A DNA stretch of 64,000 nucleotides from Psychrobacter luti (GCF_014192115.1 NZ_JACHXL010000001.1:124001-188000); one strand, 5' to 3'. Counted from the stretch's first letter, positions 1 through 9,868 are shown. The notes: generated from the letters alone by a model not told the origin. Numbers and translations are program-made.

Positions 1-183
1 CTGCTTGTTCTTTAGCGCAAGCTCATAAGCATCTATTCGAGATTTAGCGGCATCCATACTGATATTCTCATCGGCAGCCAATGTTTTAATCGCCTGCACC
101 AAATTGCCTTTTTCGATCATCATCATAACGGCTTTTGGCAGTTTTTTATTGGCGGGCGTTGAGCCTGAATCAGAGTCAAACAT
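1..183 (-). CDS. Partial small protein with L7/L12 C-terminal-like motif
   Basis: The reading frame starts at an ATG at 183 and runs off the left edge, leaving 61 visible residues. After a short Ser/Asp-rich leader comes a segment of the form LPKAVMMMIEKGNLVQAIK followed by residues ending in AKSRIDAYE. This spacing (a hydrophobic helix, AIK, then an AK..xD motif) resembles the C-terminal domain of ribosomal protein L7/L12, which occurs as a stand-alone domain in many small bacterial proteins of unknown role. That likeness is by eye only. It lies beyond the terminator that follows ppa, so it is a separate transcription unit. Function unknown. Confidence 0.6.
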   Translation of the reverse strand, partial: MFDSDSGSTPANKKLPKAVMMMIEKGNLVQAIKTLAADENISMDAAKSRIDAYELALKNKQ

Positions 184-256
184 GACAGTCCTTATTTGAG
201 TGGGATACTAGATAGGTGAGGGTATTATAACCATTTTATCGCCACAAAATTCAAGC

Positions 257-297
257 AAAAAAATACCGCAACCATTATCATGTTTGCGGTATTTTTT
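257..297 (-). terminator. Intrinsic terminator after ppa
   Basis: An A-run and AATACCGCAA pair with TTGCGGTATT followed by a T-run, leaving a loop of about 11 nt. The hairpin has A/T runs on both sides, so it could work in both directions. It lies just past the ppa stop codon. Confidence 0.8.
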
Positions 298-361
298 ATG
301 ACACTTAGCGTATTTTAATAAAAAATTGCAATAAACGCTTCTTTAAATTATCTGGGATAAT

Positions 362-892
362 TTATAGGTCTTTCCAGCGTTGGATAGACTCTTTGATGAC
401 TTCTTTAGCTTCTGCTACGTCACCCCAAGATTCGACCACAGTTGTACCGGCTTTTTTAAGGTCTTTATAGTGGCTGAAATGAAACTGTAACTGATTGATG
501 AGCTGCTTTGGCAAATCTTCTAGGCTGTTATAAGCATTGCCTGTATCACGGTCGTCAGCAGGTACGACGACGATTTTATCATCGACTTCGCCATCATCAA
601 CGAATTTCATCACGCCAATGACTTTTGCTTTTAAGAAAATACCAGTCGGTAAAGGCTGTTCTGTGATGATTAGGGCATCAAGCTCATCGCCATCTTCATC
701 AAGGGTTTGCGGGATAAAACCATAGTTACAAGGTTTGGCAAAAATTTGTGGATCTACACGGTCAAGCTCAAATACGGCCAACTCGCGATTCCATTCAATT
801 TTATGGCTGCTACCAGCTGGAATTTCTACGACCACATTAATGATGCCGCCATCGACGTCGCCTGCGTCTAAAATTTTATTAAAATCTGCCAT
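362..892 (-). CDS. ppa: Inorganic pyrophosphatase
   Basis: Family I soluble inorganic pyrophosphatase. It hydrolyses PPi to two phosphates in the cytoplasm and so pulls biosynthetic reactions forward. The signature DGDELDA, which supplies metal-binding aspartates, is present near residue 67. Other family features are KPCNYGFIP, VVVPADDRD and the FSHYKDLKK segment near the end. The ATG at 892 is chosen because TTGGAGC lies at ideal spacing before it. A TTG four codons upstream overlaps that ribosome site and is unlikely to be used. The resulting 176 residues match the usual bacterial length. Followed by a strong terminator, so probably monocistronic. Confidence 0.95.
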   Translation of the reverse strand: MADFNKILDAGDVDGGIINVVVEIPAGSSHKIEWNRELAVFELDRVDPQIFAKPCNYGFIPQTLDEDGDELDALIITEQPLPTGIFLKAKVIGVMKFVDDGEVDDKIVVVPADDRDTGNAYNSLEDLPKQLINQLQFHFSHYKDLKKAGTTVVESWGDVAEAKEVIKESIQRWKDL

Positions 893-1113
893 AAATTGCT
901 CCAAGGTGCTTTTGTTATGAATACTTCAACGATAAAGGGTTAAATGTTGGCGCACTAGGATTATTGCTGTGCCCAATTTGTGCCGCCTGCGATTATAACA
1001 AGTTTGACTCAAATTTTCTCACAATGCTTAAGTCTAAGCGTGCACGATATTATGCAAAAAAGGATTATGCAAAAACTGTATTAAAAAAACAGTATAAGAA
1101 AGACTTAGAGAAA

Positions 1114-1992
1114 TTACTTTGGGGCGAGCGCACGTAATTGGATATGTCCAGCATGGCGCTGAGCAATATTATCGATAAGCTTTTGCGTGACTTGCTCATA
1201 GCTTAAAGCGTTAGATGTTAGCTGTAGTGGGTTTGCAATTGGCTGAAGAGATTTTTCAGCTGACTGTACGCGCGTTTGCTCATCTTCCGTTTGCTCATTC
1301 ATGGCAACAAAGTCAGCCAATCGTAGCATTTGCATCCCAGCATAGCCGCATGGATTAATCGCATTAAAGGCCGATAAATCACAATCTAAATTAATCGCGA
1401 CCCCATGATAGCTAAAACCATGCTTAATTTTAAAACCAAGAGAAGCGATTTTGCCCAGCATAATGGCGTCATCAGGAGGTGTGTTAGAGAGTGGTTGATA
1501 GCTCTCGTTGCTGTCAGTATTGATATGGCTATATAAATAAACACCGGGCGCATCACGGCGGGCATGGGCGCTAATAGTATTGTGATTAGAGGCGTGGCTT
1601 TTTAAGCAGTCATTTATCACGTCTTCAATCGCTTGCTCGGCGTGCGATACCATATTGCGCACACTCCAGCCCAAACTGTCCAAATCAAACAACCAATAGA
1701 TAACCAGCTGCCCATGCCCGTGCCATGTTACCTGACCACCGCGGTCGGTCTTGATAATAGGCGTATTGGTACGTTGCAGGATATGCTCTTCTTTACCAGC
1801 TTGTCCAAGCGTATAAACATCATTATGATCGACAATCCATAGCTCATCAGCGGTACGCAGCCCTTGCTCTTTTTTGAGGGCAATACGCGCCAATGTACGT
1901 GATAGCATGGCATCAAGAGTGGGGACGTAATCGGCAGCTGAGAGCGATTTGCTGACCAACATATCATTGAGAGGTTGCGCGGCATTTTGCAT
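1114..1992 (-). CDS. lipB: Octanoyltransferase LipB
   Basis: Transfers octanoyl from acyl carrier protein to lipoyl domains, the first step of de novo lipoylation. The core motif RGGQVTWHGHGQLV is intact, as are KIASLGFKIKHGFSYHG, which contains the active-site lysine, and NPCGYAGMQ, which contains the catalytic cysteine. At 292 residues it is much longer than the usual 210-230. The extra length is an N-terminal stretch of about 20 residues, a polar insert before the catalytic lysine (around residues 140-170) and a Gln/Glu-rich insert after the cysteine. lipA is not adjacent. No clear ribosome site is visible before the ATG at 1992, so the exact start is uncertain. Confidence 0.92.
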   Translation of the reverse strand: MQNAAQPLNDMLVSKSLSAADYVPTLDAMLSRTLARIALKKEQGLRTADELWIVDHNDVYTLGQAGKEEHILQRTNTPIIKTDRGGQVTWHGHGQLVIYWLFDLDSLGWSVRNMVSHAEQAIEDVINDCLKSHASNHNTISAHARRDAPGVYLYSHINTDSNESYQPLSNTPPDDAIMLGKIASLGFKIKHGFSYHGVAINLDCDLSAFNAINPCGYAGMQMLRLADFVAMNEQTEDEQTRVQSAEKSLQPIANPLQLTSNALSYEQVTQKLIDNIAQRHAGHIQLRALAPK

Positions 1993-2453
1993 GAGAATGA
2001 CTGTCTTATGATTTTATTATTTAAGAATAGAGTGTTCAAATTATAGCTGAGATTCAGTGTAGCAGCTTTCATATTTTCGCCCAACTTTAAATTTGCATCA
2101 GCTGCGCTATCCGTTATCTCCATTCAGCAGCAGTAAAAATACTGATAAATTCCTGCAATATAGGCTTTAACTGACACGTATTTCATGCAAACCCAGTAGT
2201 CAATTAAAGGTGCTGTTCATTCATTGGTCGATGCGCTACATTAAACAGCATTAAATAAAATAATGTTGAATGGTATTGAATGGAATCTCATCTGCCTGCA
2301 TTATTGAATACTGTTAATTAAAAGCTATTAATTGGCGGCGAATATGTAAGTGACCTATAAGATAAGGTCGGCATATATAGCGCCCGATCAAGTATTCAGA
2401 GTCTTAAATCTATTACAGCGTGCCGACTCTAACGCCTATGACAAGGAAGATAA
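1993..2453. other. Intergenic region before aldehyde dehydrogenase
   Basis: A gene-free, AT-rich stretch between the divergent lipB and aldehyde dehydrogenase genes, which must hold both promoters. An inverted pair AGAGTC/GACTCT spaced by about 22 nt lies near 2398-2432. Nothing else is recognisable. Confidence 0.4.
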
Positions 2454-3956
2454 ATGACCGATAACAACCAGAACACGCTTTTCCAAAGCGAGCAGACGCC
2501 AACCAACCAAGCGCAAGCTTCAAACTATGCCAATGATGCAAATGAATCCCTTAGTATCATTAAGACCGTCGCTGACATGCAGGCGCAATTTTTACGCCTA
2601 CAAAATTTGAGCCGCACGCAGCCCATCAATGATTGGGCCACTCGTGAAAATCAACTCGACAATCTAGAGGTGATGCTAAGCGACAATCAAGAGCTACTTG
2701 CCAAAGCGATTAGCGCTGATTTTGGTTATCGTAGCCAGTCAGAAACCCAATTTGCCGAGTTGTTTCCGAGCTTTACTGGTATCAGTCATGCTAGAAAAAA
2801 TGGTAAAAAATGGATGAAGCCGCAGCGTGTATCGATTTCAGCGCTTTATATGCCAGCTCATAATGAGATACAGCCGCAGCCGTTAGGCGTGGTCGGTATT
2901 ATGGTACCTTGGAATTATCCGCTATTTTTAGCAGTTGGACCCATGATTGATGCGCTGACAGCAGGCAATCGCATTATGATTAAAATGAGCGAGGCAGCAC
3001 CGCAATTTGCCCAAACGTTTGCAGAAACTGTTTCGCGTTATTTTTCACCTGATATGGTTTCTGTTGTTATTGGCGAAGTTGAAATTGCTGAAGCCTTTAG
3101 TCAATTACCCTTTGACCATTTATTGTATACGGGCTCAACCGCGGTAGGCAAAAAGGTGATGGCTGCTGCTGCACCGAATTTAACGCCGGTTACGCTTGAG
3201 CTTGGTGGTAAATCGCCTGTCGTCGTTTTAGAAGGTGCAAACTTAGAAAACGCGGTCAATCGCGTGATGATGGGTAAAACCCTCAATGCTGGTCAGACCT
3301 GTATTGCGCCTGATTATGTGCTGCTTCAGCGTCAATATCATGAAGAGTTTATTCGTCTGGCAAAAGAGTGGATGGAAAAACACTATCCCAATATTGAAGA
3401 CAATCCTGACTATTCGCACATTATCAATGGTGAGCAGTTTAAACGTGTACAAGGCTACCTTGATGGTTTAGCAGGCGATGAGGTTCATCCGCTGACTGAT
3501 GCTGACTCTGATATTGACAGCCGCCTGATGCCACCAGTGATTGTTAGTGAGCCTGCGCCTGATAGCGATGTCATGCAAAACGAGATTTTTGCACCGATTT
3601 TACCGTTAATGCATTACGATACCCTTGATGATGCCATTCGTTTTATCAATGAGCGCCCACGCCCATTGGCGCTATATGTATTTGGTGATAACAATAGTGA
3701 GATAGATCGGGTGCGCAACCACACGGTATCGGGTGGCTTGTGTATCAATGAAGTCATTATGCATGTGGCGCAGCATGATTTGCCGTTTGGCGGTGTTGGA
3801 CACTCAGGTACGGGTGCTTATCACGGTAAAGCTGGCTTTGAACGTCTTAGTCATATGAAGTCTGTCTTTGTACAATCTAAGCTGAATGGCCTCAATATTT
3901 TGTTACCGCCATACGGCGGCTTGTTTAAAAAAGCCATGGCGCTGTTTTTGAAGTAG
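2454..3956 (+). CDS. NAD(P)-dependent aldehyde dehydrogenase, coniferyl type
   Basis: Aldehyde dehydrogenase superfamily enzyme oxidising an aldehyde to the acid. The general base is Glu249 (TLELGGKSP) and the nucleophile Cys283 (AGQTCIAPDYV). The Rossmann-side motif PWNYPL and the oxyanion-side NEIFAPILP are also present. The short form (500 residues with a C-terminal hydrophobic segment), PDYVLL after the cysteine and the HDLPFGGVGHSG motif fit the coniferyl-aldehyde/fatty-aldehyde branch (CalB-like). The true substrate cannot be read from sequence. The ATG is preceded by AAGGAAG. A Gln/Asn-rich N-terminal tail of about 35 residues is unlike most family members. It stands alone, with a terminator behind. 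Confidence 0.9.
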   Translation: MTDNNQNTLFQSEQTPTNQAQASNYANDANESLSIIKTVADMQAQFLRLQNLSRTQPINDWATRENQLDNLEVMLSDNQELLAKAISADFGYRSQSETQFAELFPSFTGISHARKNGKKWMKPQRVSISALYMPAHNEIQPQPLGVVGIMVPWNYPLFLAVGPMIDALTAGNRIMIKMSEAAPQFAQTFAETVSRYFSPDMVSVVIGEVEIAEAFSQLPFDHLLYTGSTAVGKKVMAAAAPNLTPVTLELGGKSPVVVLEGANLENAVNRVMMGKTLNAGQTCIAPDYVLLQRQYHEEFIRLAKEWMEKHYPNIEDNPDYSHIINGEQFKRVQGYLDGLAGDEVHPLTDADSDIDSRLMPPVIVSEPAPDSDVMQNEIFAPILPLMHYDTLDDAIRFINERPRPLALYVFGDNNSEIDRVRNHTVSGGLCINEVIMHVAQHDLPFGGVGHSGTGAYHGKAGFERLSHMKSVFVQSKLNGLNILLPPYGGLFKKAMALFLK

Positions 3957-4026
3957 CCGAGGTTAAAATAGCTGATATTAAAATAACCAATGTCCAAGTG
4001 GTTCTTGGGTAAACCAGCAACGTTAT

Positions 4027-4063
4027 AAAAAGTAGCATCTACTGAGGTAGGTGCTATTTTTTT
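4027..4063 (+). terminator. Intrinsic terminator after aldehyde dehydrogenase
   Basis: GTAGCATCTAC pairs with GTAGGTGCTA around a TGAG loop, with one wobble pair, followed by a T-run. Confidence 0.75.
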
Positions 4064-4313
4064 GCCTAAAATTTAATTGCTAATAGTTAAAAACCAACAA
4101 TTAAATTAATGAGCATTTGTCATCCTATCTATAAATCGCTACACTTTGTAGTAAGCCTAAACGATTGTAGTGCCAATCTTAGATTGACCAGTAATAGTTA
4201 ATTTAGGCAACAGTAACGAAGCTTGTCATAAGCAATACACTTTTAGTTTAAGGTATCAGTGCTATTAACTTTAGCGTTAATACTAATAATAAAAATCACA
4301 AATAGGATATCCC

Positions 4314-6245
4314 ATGCGCCAATGGATTGCGTTAAGTTTACTGTGTATGAGTACGTTGTTGCTGCCGGTATCAGCGTCTGCAGCTTGCGACGCACCCATC
4401 AAATTTGGCGCGCTGACATGGGAGAGCGGTCAGTTTATCTCTGGGGTACTTAAATATATCGTTGAAGATGGCTATGATTGTACGATTGAAGAGGTGCCGG
4501 GCGCCGGTCCTGCGCTCGAGACAGCGTTGTCCCAAAACGACATTCAAGTGATTGGGGAGCAGTGGGTTGGACGCTCGCCAATCATGGAAAAAGCCATTGA
4601 GCAGAATAAAGTAGCAGTCATTGGCGATACGTTGAAGGGCGGCGCTACCCAAGGTTGGTATGTACCCAAATATGTCCTAGAAGAAAACCCGGGTCTACGC
4701 AGTTATCAAGATTTGCCCAAGTACGCTGAGCTATTTAAAGACCCTGAAGACCCAAGAAAATCACGTTTTATGAACTGTCCATCTGGTTGGACGTGTGAGA
4801 TTTTTAATAGCCGTTTGCTTAAAAATACAGGTTTGGAAGGTATTTTTAATAATGCCCATCCTGGAACGGGTGCTGCGCTTGATGCTGAGATTGCCTCTGC
4901 TTTTGAACAGCATAAACCACTATTATTCTACTACTGGCAGCCTACGGGATTGATGGCAAAATACGACTTTGCGCCATTAGCATTTCCTGCCCATGACGAT
5001 GCTTGTTGGCAAGACTTGCTACTTGCTGATGGCACAGCCAATTGCGTCTCTGGATTTCCCGTATCGCCTTTAGGTATCGCCGTATCGACACCCTTTATTG
5101 AGTCTAATCCCGAACTGGCTGATGTCTTCAAAAAGGTTCAGTTTAGCTCCGATGAGCTCAACGGCGCTATCTTAGAGATGAGCGAGAGTAAACGTAGTGG
5201 TGATGAGCAAGCCTTAACATTTTTGCGTGAGAATCCACAAATTTGGCAACCGTGGTTGTCTGATAAAGCCGCCACGAGTCTCGCTGCTAAGTTGGGTATT
5301 AACCTAACAGGCGAGGCTGTTATTGCTGATACGACTTCCTCTAGCAATAACCGATTAGCTATATCATCAAGTTTCCCTTCATGGTCACTTGAGACTCCGC
5401 TTAACAATACATTAGCAAGCGTTGTCCAAAACTACGGTGGCGTATTCCGTACCATCAGTACGGTGGCGTTAACCTATCTATTGCTACCTATTGAGCGTTT
5501 GTTAACCATTATGCCACCTTGGTTAATTATTACGCTTGTGACGGTATTGGCGTGGTTCGGCGTGCGCAAAATTTGGTTTGCGCTGGCATGCGGGGCAGGG
5601 TTGTTTCTTATTGGTGCCTTTGGACTCTGGGGCGCTTTAATTGATACCTTTGCACTGCTCATCGTATCGGTGTTGGTCACGGTAGTGATTGGTATTCCTA
5701 TTGGCATTGCGATGTCGGGTAGTAAAATCCTGCGTAAGATTGTGACGCCCATACTAGATGTCATGCAAACCATGCCAAGTTTCGTTTATCTCATACCGGT
5801 GCTGATGCTGTTTGGTATTGGTAAAGTGCCAGCGCTATTTGCCACCATTATTTATGCACTGCCGCCACTGATTCGTTTGACGACTTTGGGCATTACCCAA
5901 GTCAACCATGAGATGGTCGAAGCAGGGCGCTCGTTTGGTAGTACGCATTTACAGCTACTTATTTGGATTAAATTACCCCAAGCGCTGCCCAGTATTATGG
6001 CGGGTATTAATCAGGCGGTAATGATGTCACTTTCTATGGTGGTATTGGCTTCTATGATTGGTGCCCCTGGTCTTGGCGAAGATGTCTTGCAGTCTATCCA
6101 AACGCTCAATATCGGTCAGGGCTTGCAAGCTGGTACAGCGATTGTCATTGTTGCTATTATCATTGACCGTATCACGCAAGCATTTGGTCAAGGTAAACGT
6201 GCGCGGCAAAAAACTATCGATGCCGGCAAACGTCCGATTGGTTAG
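4314..6245 (+). CDS. Betaine-type ABC importer, binding protein fused to permease
   Basis: A two-domain osmoprotectant/quaternary-amine importer subunit. Residues 1-23 are a signal peptide (cleavage near VSASA). Residues about 25-330 form an OpuAC/ProX-like periplasmic binding domain with aromatic residues and EQWVGRSP. Residues about 375-640 form a ProW-like permease with several membrane helices and the coupling segment EAGRSFGSTHLQLLIWIKLP. Family knowledge says such proteins import glycine betaine, proline betaine or choline. The exact ligand is not decided here. Most systems encode these domains separately. The order binding protein-permease is the reverse of the permease-binding protein fusions of some Gram-positives. 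The partner ATPase follows 93 nt downstream. Confidence 0.9.
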   Translation: MRQWIALSLLCMSTLLLPVSASAACDAPIKFGALTWESGQFISGVLKYIVEDGYDCTIEEVPGAGPALETALSQNDIQVIGEQWVGRSPIMEKAIEQNKVAVIGDTLKGGATQGWYVPKYVLEENPGLRSYQDLPKYAELFKDPEDPRKSRFMNCPSGWTCEIFNSRLLKNTGLEGIFNNAHPGTGAALDAEIASAFEQHKPLLFYYWQPTGLMAKYDFAPLAFPAHDDACWQDLLLADGTANCVSGFPVSPLGIAVSTPFIESNPELADVFKKVQFSSDELNGAILEMSESKRSGDEQALTFLRENPQIWQPWLSDKAATSLAAKLGINLTGEAVIADTTSSSNNRLAISSSFPSWSLETPLNNTLASVVQNYGGVFRTISTVALTYLLLPIERLLTIMPPWLIITLVTVLAWFGVRKIWFALACGAGLFLIGAFGLWGALIDTFALLIVSVLVTVVIGIPIGIAMSGSKILRKIVTPILDVMQTMPSFVYLIPVLMLFGIGKVPALFATIIYALPPLIRLTTLGITQVNHEMVEAGRSFGSTHLQLLIWIKLPQALPSIMAGINQAVMMSLSMVVLASMIGAPGLGEDVLQSIQTLNIGQGLQAGTAIVIVAIIIDRITQAFGQGKRARQKTIDAGKRPIG

Positions 6246-6338
6246 CAGTGTGCTCTATATTAGAAGTGAATATCACAATCTATAAAAGTGATAATCACGA
6301 AACAATCTGAATAAAAAATACAAATAGCGAGAGCAACG

Positions 6339-7241
6339 ATGAATCATATCCAGCTAGAGAATATCAGTAAGATTTATAATGCCAATAGCTCGCAAGCACA
6401 GTCTGCATTGGCGTTATTGGCTGAGGGTATGGATAGCATTGCGGTCAAGGAGCAAACGGGCTACTCGGTCGGGCTATATGATATCAATTTGAATATTAAG
6501 GCGGGTGAATTGCATTGTATTATGGGGTTGTCAGGCTCTGGAAAATCAACACTGATAAGGCATATCAATCGCTTGATTGATCCGACCAGTGGCAAGATAT
6601 GGGTTGATACTAGCCTTAACGCAAAAAGTAATAACAATGCGCAAAGCCCGATGGCAGAGGAAAGTTCGTCCCAAACCGATGCCAATACAAACTCGGCTAT
6701 TAATATTTTACAGCTTAATGATAAAGAGCTACAGCATTACCGTCAGCAAACCGTCAGCATGGTTTTCCAGCACTTTGGCTTAGTGCCACATATGACGGTG
6801 ATGCAAAATGTCGCTTACGGTCTGCGTGTACGTAAGATGAGTGTGAGCGAGCGTCATGAAGTTGCAAGACATTGGCTTAATGAAGTCGGACTGCCTAATT
6901 TAGAGCACAGCTATCCTGATGAGCTTTCTGGTGGTATGCAGCAGCGTGTTGGGCTGGCGCGCGCACTGGCAACAGACAATCCAATTTTGCTGATGGATGA
7001 AGCATTTTCCGCGCTTGATCCACTCATTCGTGCGCAATTGCAAGACCAATTACTTGAGCTACAAGCACGGCTCAATAAGACCATTGTCTTCATCACCCAT
7101 GATATCGATGAAGCCGTCAAAGTCGGTCAGCGTATTAGTATTTTAAATGGTGGACGCTTAGTGCAAACCGGTACGCCAAATGATTTACGCCAGAATCCAG
7201 CCGATGATTATGTTGCACAGTTTATGAGGGCTAAAAATTAA
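6339..7241 (+). CDS. Betaine-type ABC importer ATPase
   Basis: ProV/OpuAA-like ATPase energising the fused permease just upstream. Walker A is GLSGSGKST, the signature is LSGGMQQRV, Walker B is ILLMDEAFSALDP and the switch histidine is in FITHDIDEA. The N-terminal segment with YSVGLYDINL matches the ProV family. At 300 residues it ends shortly after the nucleotide-binding domain and lacks the C-terminal tandem CBS domains that sense ionic strength in OpuA. There is also a Ser/Asn-rich insert near residues 90-120, between Walker A and the Q-loop. A GAGAG ribosome site precedes the ATG. Confidence 0.9.
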   Translation: MNHIQLENISKIYNANSSQAQSALALLAEGMDSIAVKEQTGYSVGLYDINLNIKAGELHCIMGLSGSGKSTLIRHINRLIDPTSGKIWVDTSLNAKSNNNAQSPMAEESSSQTDANTNSAINILQLNDKELQHYRQQTVSMVFQHFGLVPHMTVMQNVAYGLRVRKMSVSERHEVARHWLNEVGLPNLEHSYPDELSGGMQQRVGLARALATDNPILLMDEAFSALDPLIRAQLQDQLLELQARLNKTIVFITHDIDEAVKVGQRISILNGGRLVQTGTPNDLRQNPADDYVAQFMRAKN

Positions 7242-7735
7242 TTCACTCATGCACTGGCTTCGTTCTATGATTCATTTTCTCTAATTTTGCTTGTGTAATT
7301 TATTTAACTTTAGGCGTTCAATCAATGGGTAAGGGATTGATTGCCTTGAAGATATTGATTTTCCTCTCATTTAGCCTCATATAAAAGTGACTAGGCATCA
7401 TTATTGCTTCCACTACTCCCATATCTCTACTTTTCTATATCAACAACCTTACTGAGTTGTTAAAAAAGTGTAGTAACCCGCCATTAATTATTAAAGTAAA
7501 CTCTATTACGGGGTTATACTATTAAGATAATCTAATGTAGATAGGTTTTTTATGCTTATCTTAAATTTTAATTATCTTTGCCTAACCGCCTTTATCTCAT
7601 TATCTTTATATATCGTGTCTGGCTTTTATAACGCTATTAACGCATTTAGTCTACGCATATTTATCCTAATGACTAGCATAACAAGACCGTTTAATCTAAG
7701 CGTCCGCTTGCAAGACTTTGTAAAAAGGATCCATC
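7242..7735. other. Intergenic region before msrAB
   Basis: About 490 nt of AT-rich DNA. An open frame of 64 codons (7552-7746) overlaps the msrAB start by 11 nt, with a hydrophobic first half. I see no firm support that it is a gene. No terminator is recognisable after the ATPase gene. Confidence 0.4.
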
Positions 7736-9586
7736 ATGTTACCTGACAAACAAGATAGTAAGTCGCATAAAAAAAATCGTTATCATAAGCGCAATAACGC
7801 TAGTGATTTAGCGACATCTTCACCGCGTGCAGCATCGCGTTGGCTAAAAAATGTCAGTGCTTTTGGGGTAACAACTGTATTAAGTGCAGGGATATTAGTT
7901 GCTTGTGGGCAAATGAGCAGTGCAGAAAACAATGCTAAGAGCAATGGCAGTAGCAGTGCTAATACAGGTAGCCAAAACAGTGGCGTGAAAAGCTCACGTG
8001 ATATGTTACCGTCTGACATGCTAGGGCAGATGCAGGCATTGCCGCAACTGACAGAGGGTTTAGGCAAAACAGGTGCAGCCGTTATTGATCCTAATAAACC
8101 TACCTTAATTAAATTTTGGGCAAGTTGGTGTCCACTATGCCTAGGGACGCTTGCAGAAACCGAAGAATGGCGTACCGATCCTAAATTTTCCGACTTAAAT
8201 GTCGTCACCGTTGCCAGCCCTGGTCATTTGAATGAAAAAGCCGATGGCGAGTTTAGTACTTGGTATGCAGGCGTGCAAGCTGATTATCCGAAGCTACCGG
8301 TATTAGCGGATGCATCAGGCGAGCTGATCAACAAGCTTGGCGTACAAGTTTATCCGAGCTGGGCGATACTGGATAAAAATGGCAACTTGGTGCATTTGGT
8401 CAAAGGTAATATATCGGCAGAGCAAGCCTATGCCCTCGCTGAAAACGCTGATAATGACTTTGCCGAGCTAAAAGCAGGCAATGCGAAACCGGCAAACGCA
8501 CAACCATTAGATAACAACAGTAAGATTGAAACCATCAAGCAAAAGGATGGTGTCTACTATAACGATAAAGGTAAAGCGATTAATACGCGCTCAATCTACC
8601 TAGCAGGTGGCTGTTTCTGGGGGGTCGAAGCTTATATGGAGCGCGTCGAAGGTGTCGTCGATGCGGTATCAGGCTATGCCAATGGCGATACAGCCAATCC
8701 AAGCTATGAGCAAGTGATTCGTGGCTCAGGTCATGCCGAAGCCGTTAAAGTAACCTATGATGCCGATAAAACTGATCTCGATACTATTTTGAAATACTAC
8801 TTGCGCGTGATAGATCCAACCAGCTTAAACAAACAAGGCAATGATCGCGGTGTCCAGTATCGATCTGGCGTTTATTATACTGATAAGGCAGACAAAGCGG
8901 TGATTGATGCCGCTCTTAAGCGCGTCCAAAGTCAGTATAAACAAAAAGTTGTGGTGGAAAATGAGCCGCTAGACAATTTTTACTTGGCTGAGATGTATCA
9001 TCAAGATTACTTGGCAAAAAATCCAAATGGCTATTGTCATGTCGATTTAAGCCTCGCCGATGATAAGCCTGAGGGCAGCGCACGTACCAAGCTTGCACCT
9101 GTGAGCACAGTCGCTGAAACCTTGGATCCCAAGCGCTATGCCAATTTTGATAAAGGCGCACTGAAAAATACTCTGACCAAAGCACAATATAACATCACGC
9201 AAGATGCCGGTACTGAGCGCGCTTTTAGTCATGAATACGATGACTTGTTTGCGCCGGGTATTTATGTCGATGTTGTAAGCGGAGAGCCATTATTCTTATC
9301 AACCGATAAGTACCAGTCTGGCTGCGGTTGGCCAAGCTTTACCAAGCCAATTGATAAGCAAGTCATTACCCAACACGACGATACCGCCTTTAACATGGTG
9401 CGTACTGAGATTCGCTCGCGGGTAGCAGACTCGCATTTGGGTCATGTATTCCCTGATGGCCCAAAAGACCGTGGCGGGCTGCGTTACTGTATCAACGGCG
9501 GAGCGCTACAGTTTATCCCAGTCGATGTGATGCCGCAGTCAGGCTATGCGCCCTTGGTTAAATTGGTTAAGCCCGCAAAGCCTTAA
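7736..9586 (+). CDS. msrAB: Thioredoxin-MsrA-MsrB fusion, predicted lipoprotein
   Basis: A trimodular methionine sulfoxide reductase resembling Neisseria PilB. Residues about 85-240 are a TlpA-like thioredoxin domain with WASWCPLC (cysteines near 132 and 135). Residues about 285-440 are MsrA with the catalytic cysteine in GGCFWGVE, reducing S-sulfoxides. Residues about 475-605 are MsrB with SGCGWPSF and the catalytic cysteine in RYCINGG, reducing R-sulfoxides. The basic N-terminus is followed by a hydrophobic helix and a lipobox ILVAC with Cys57, so the protein is probably an envelope lipoprotein repairing oxidised periplasmic proteins. A Ser/Asn linker follows the lipobox. AAGGATCC lies before the ATG. 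A terminator follows directly. Confidence 0.93.
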   Translation: MLPDKQDSKSHKKNRYHKRNNASDLATSSPRAASRWLKNVSAFGVTTVLSAGILVACGQMSSAENNAKSNGSSSANTGSQNSGVKSSRDMLPSDMLGQMQALPQLTEGLGKTGAAVIDPNKPTLIKFWASWCPLCLGTLAETEEWRTDPKFSDLNVVTVASPGHLNEKADGEFSTWYAGVQADYPKLPVLADASGELINKLGVQVYPSWAILDKNGNLVHLVKGNISAEQAYALAENADNDFAELKAGNAKPANAQPLDNNSKIETIKQKDGVYYNDKGKAINTRSIYLAGGCFWGVEAYMERVEGVVDAVSGYANGDTANPSYEQVIRGSGHAEAVKVTYDADKTDLDTILKYYLRVIDPTSLNKQGNDRGVQYRSGVYYTDKADKAVIDAALKRVQSQYKQKVVVENEPLDNFYLAEMYHQDYLAKNPNGYCHVDLSLADDKPEGSARTKLAPVSTVAETLDPKRYANFDKGALKNTLTKAQYNITQDAGTERAFSHEYDDLFAPGIYVDVVSGEPLFLSTDKYQSGCGWPSFTKPIDKQVITQHDDTAFNMVRTEIRSRVADSHLGHVFPDGPKDRGGLRYCINGGALQFIPVDVMPQSGYAPLVKLVKPAKP

Positions 9587-9615
9587 TGATTAACCTTGAT
9601 AATTAAACTCATGAA

Positions 9616-9648
9616 GAGACGTTAAGTATAGGCTTAACGTCTTTTTTA
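9616..9648 (+). terminator. Intrinsic terminator after msrAB
   Basis: A perfect 10-bp stem, AGACGTTAAG with CTTAACGTCT, a 6-nt loop and a run of T. Confidence 0.9.
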
Positions 9649-9868
9649 TGGCGGATGTCTAAAATTTATAGGCTATAGCTACATAATGAATACGTTTATT
9701 ATCGTTGTATTTTTGCTGTTATAAGCGTTGAATTATGAAAAACGCGACAAACTTCGTTATACTCAAAATCTTAACGTTTTCTATTATTAGCACCTTGATA
9801 GTTATTGATACCTATTTCGTCGCTGGATTTGTTTGGCGGCTTTTCATTTTTGTATTTAAGGCTGTAAC

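Noticed and set aside
1728..2123. Minus-strand open frame of 131 codons overlapping lipB
   Set aside because: It overlaps lipB in another frame and shows no family likeness. lipB has clear motifs.
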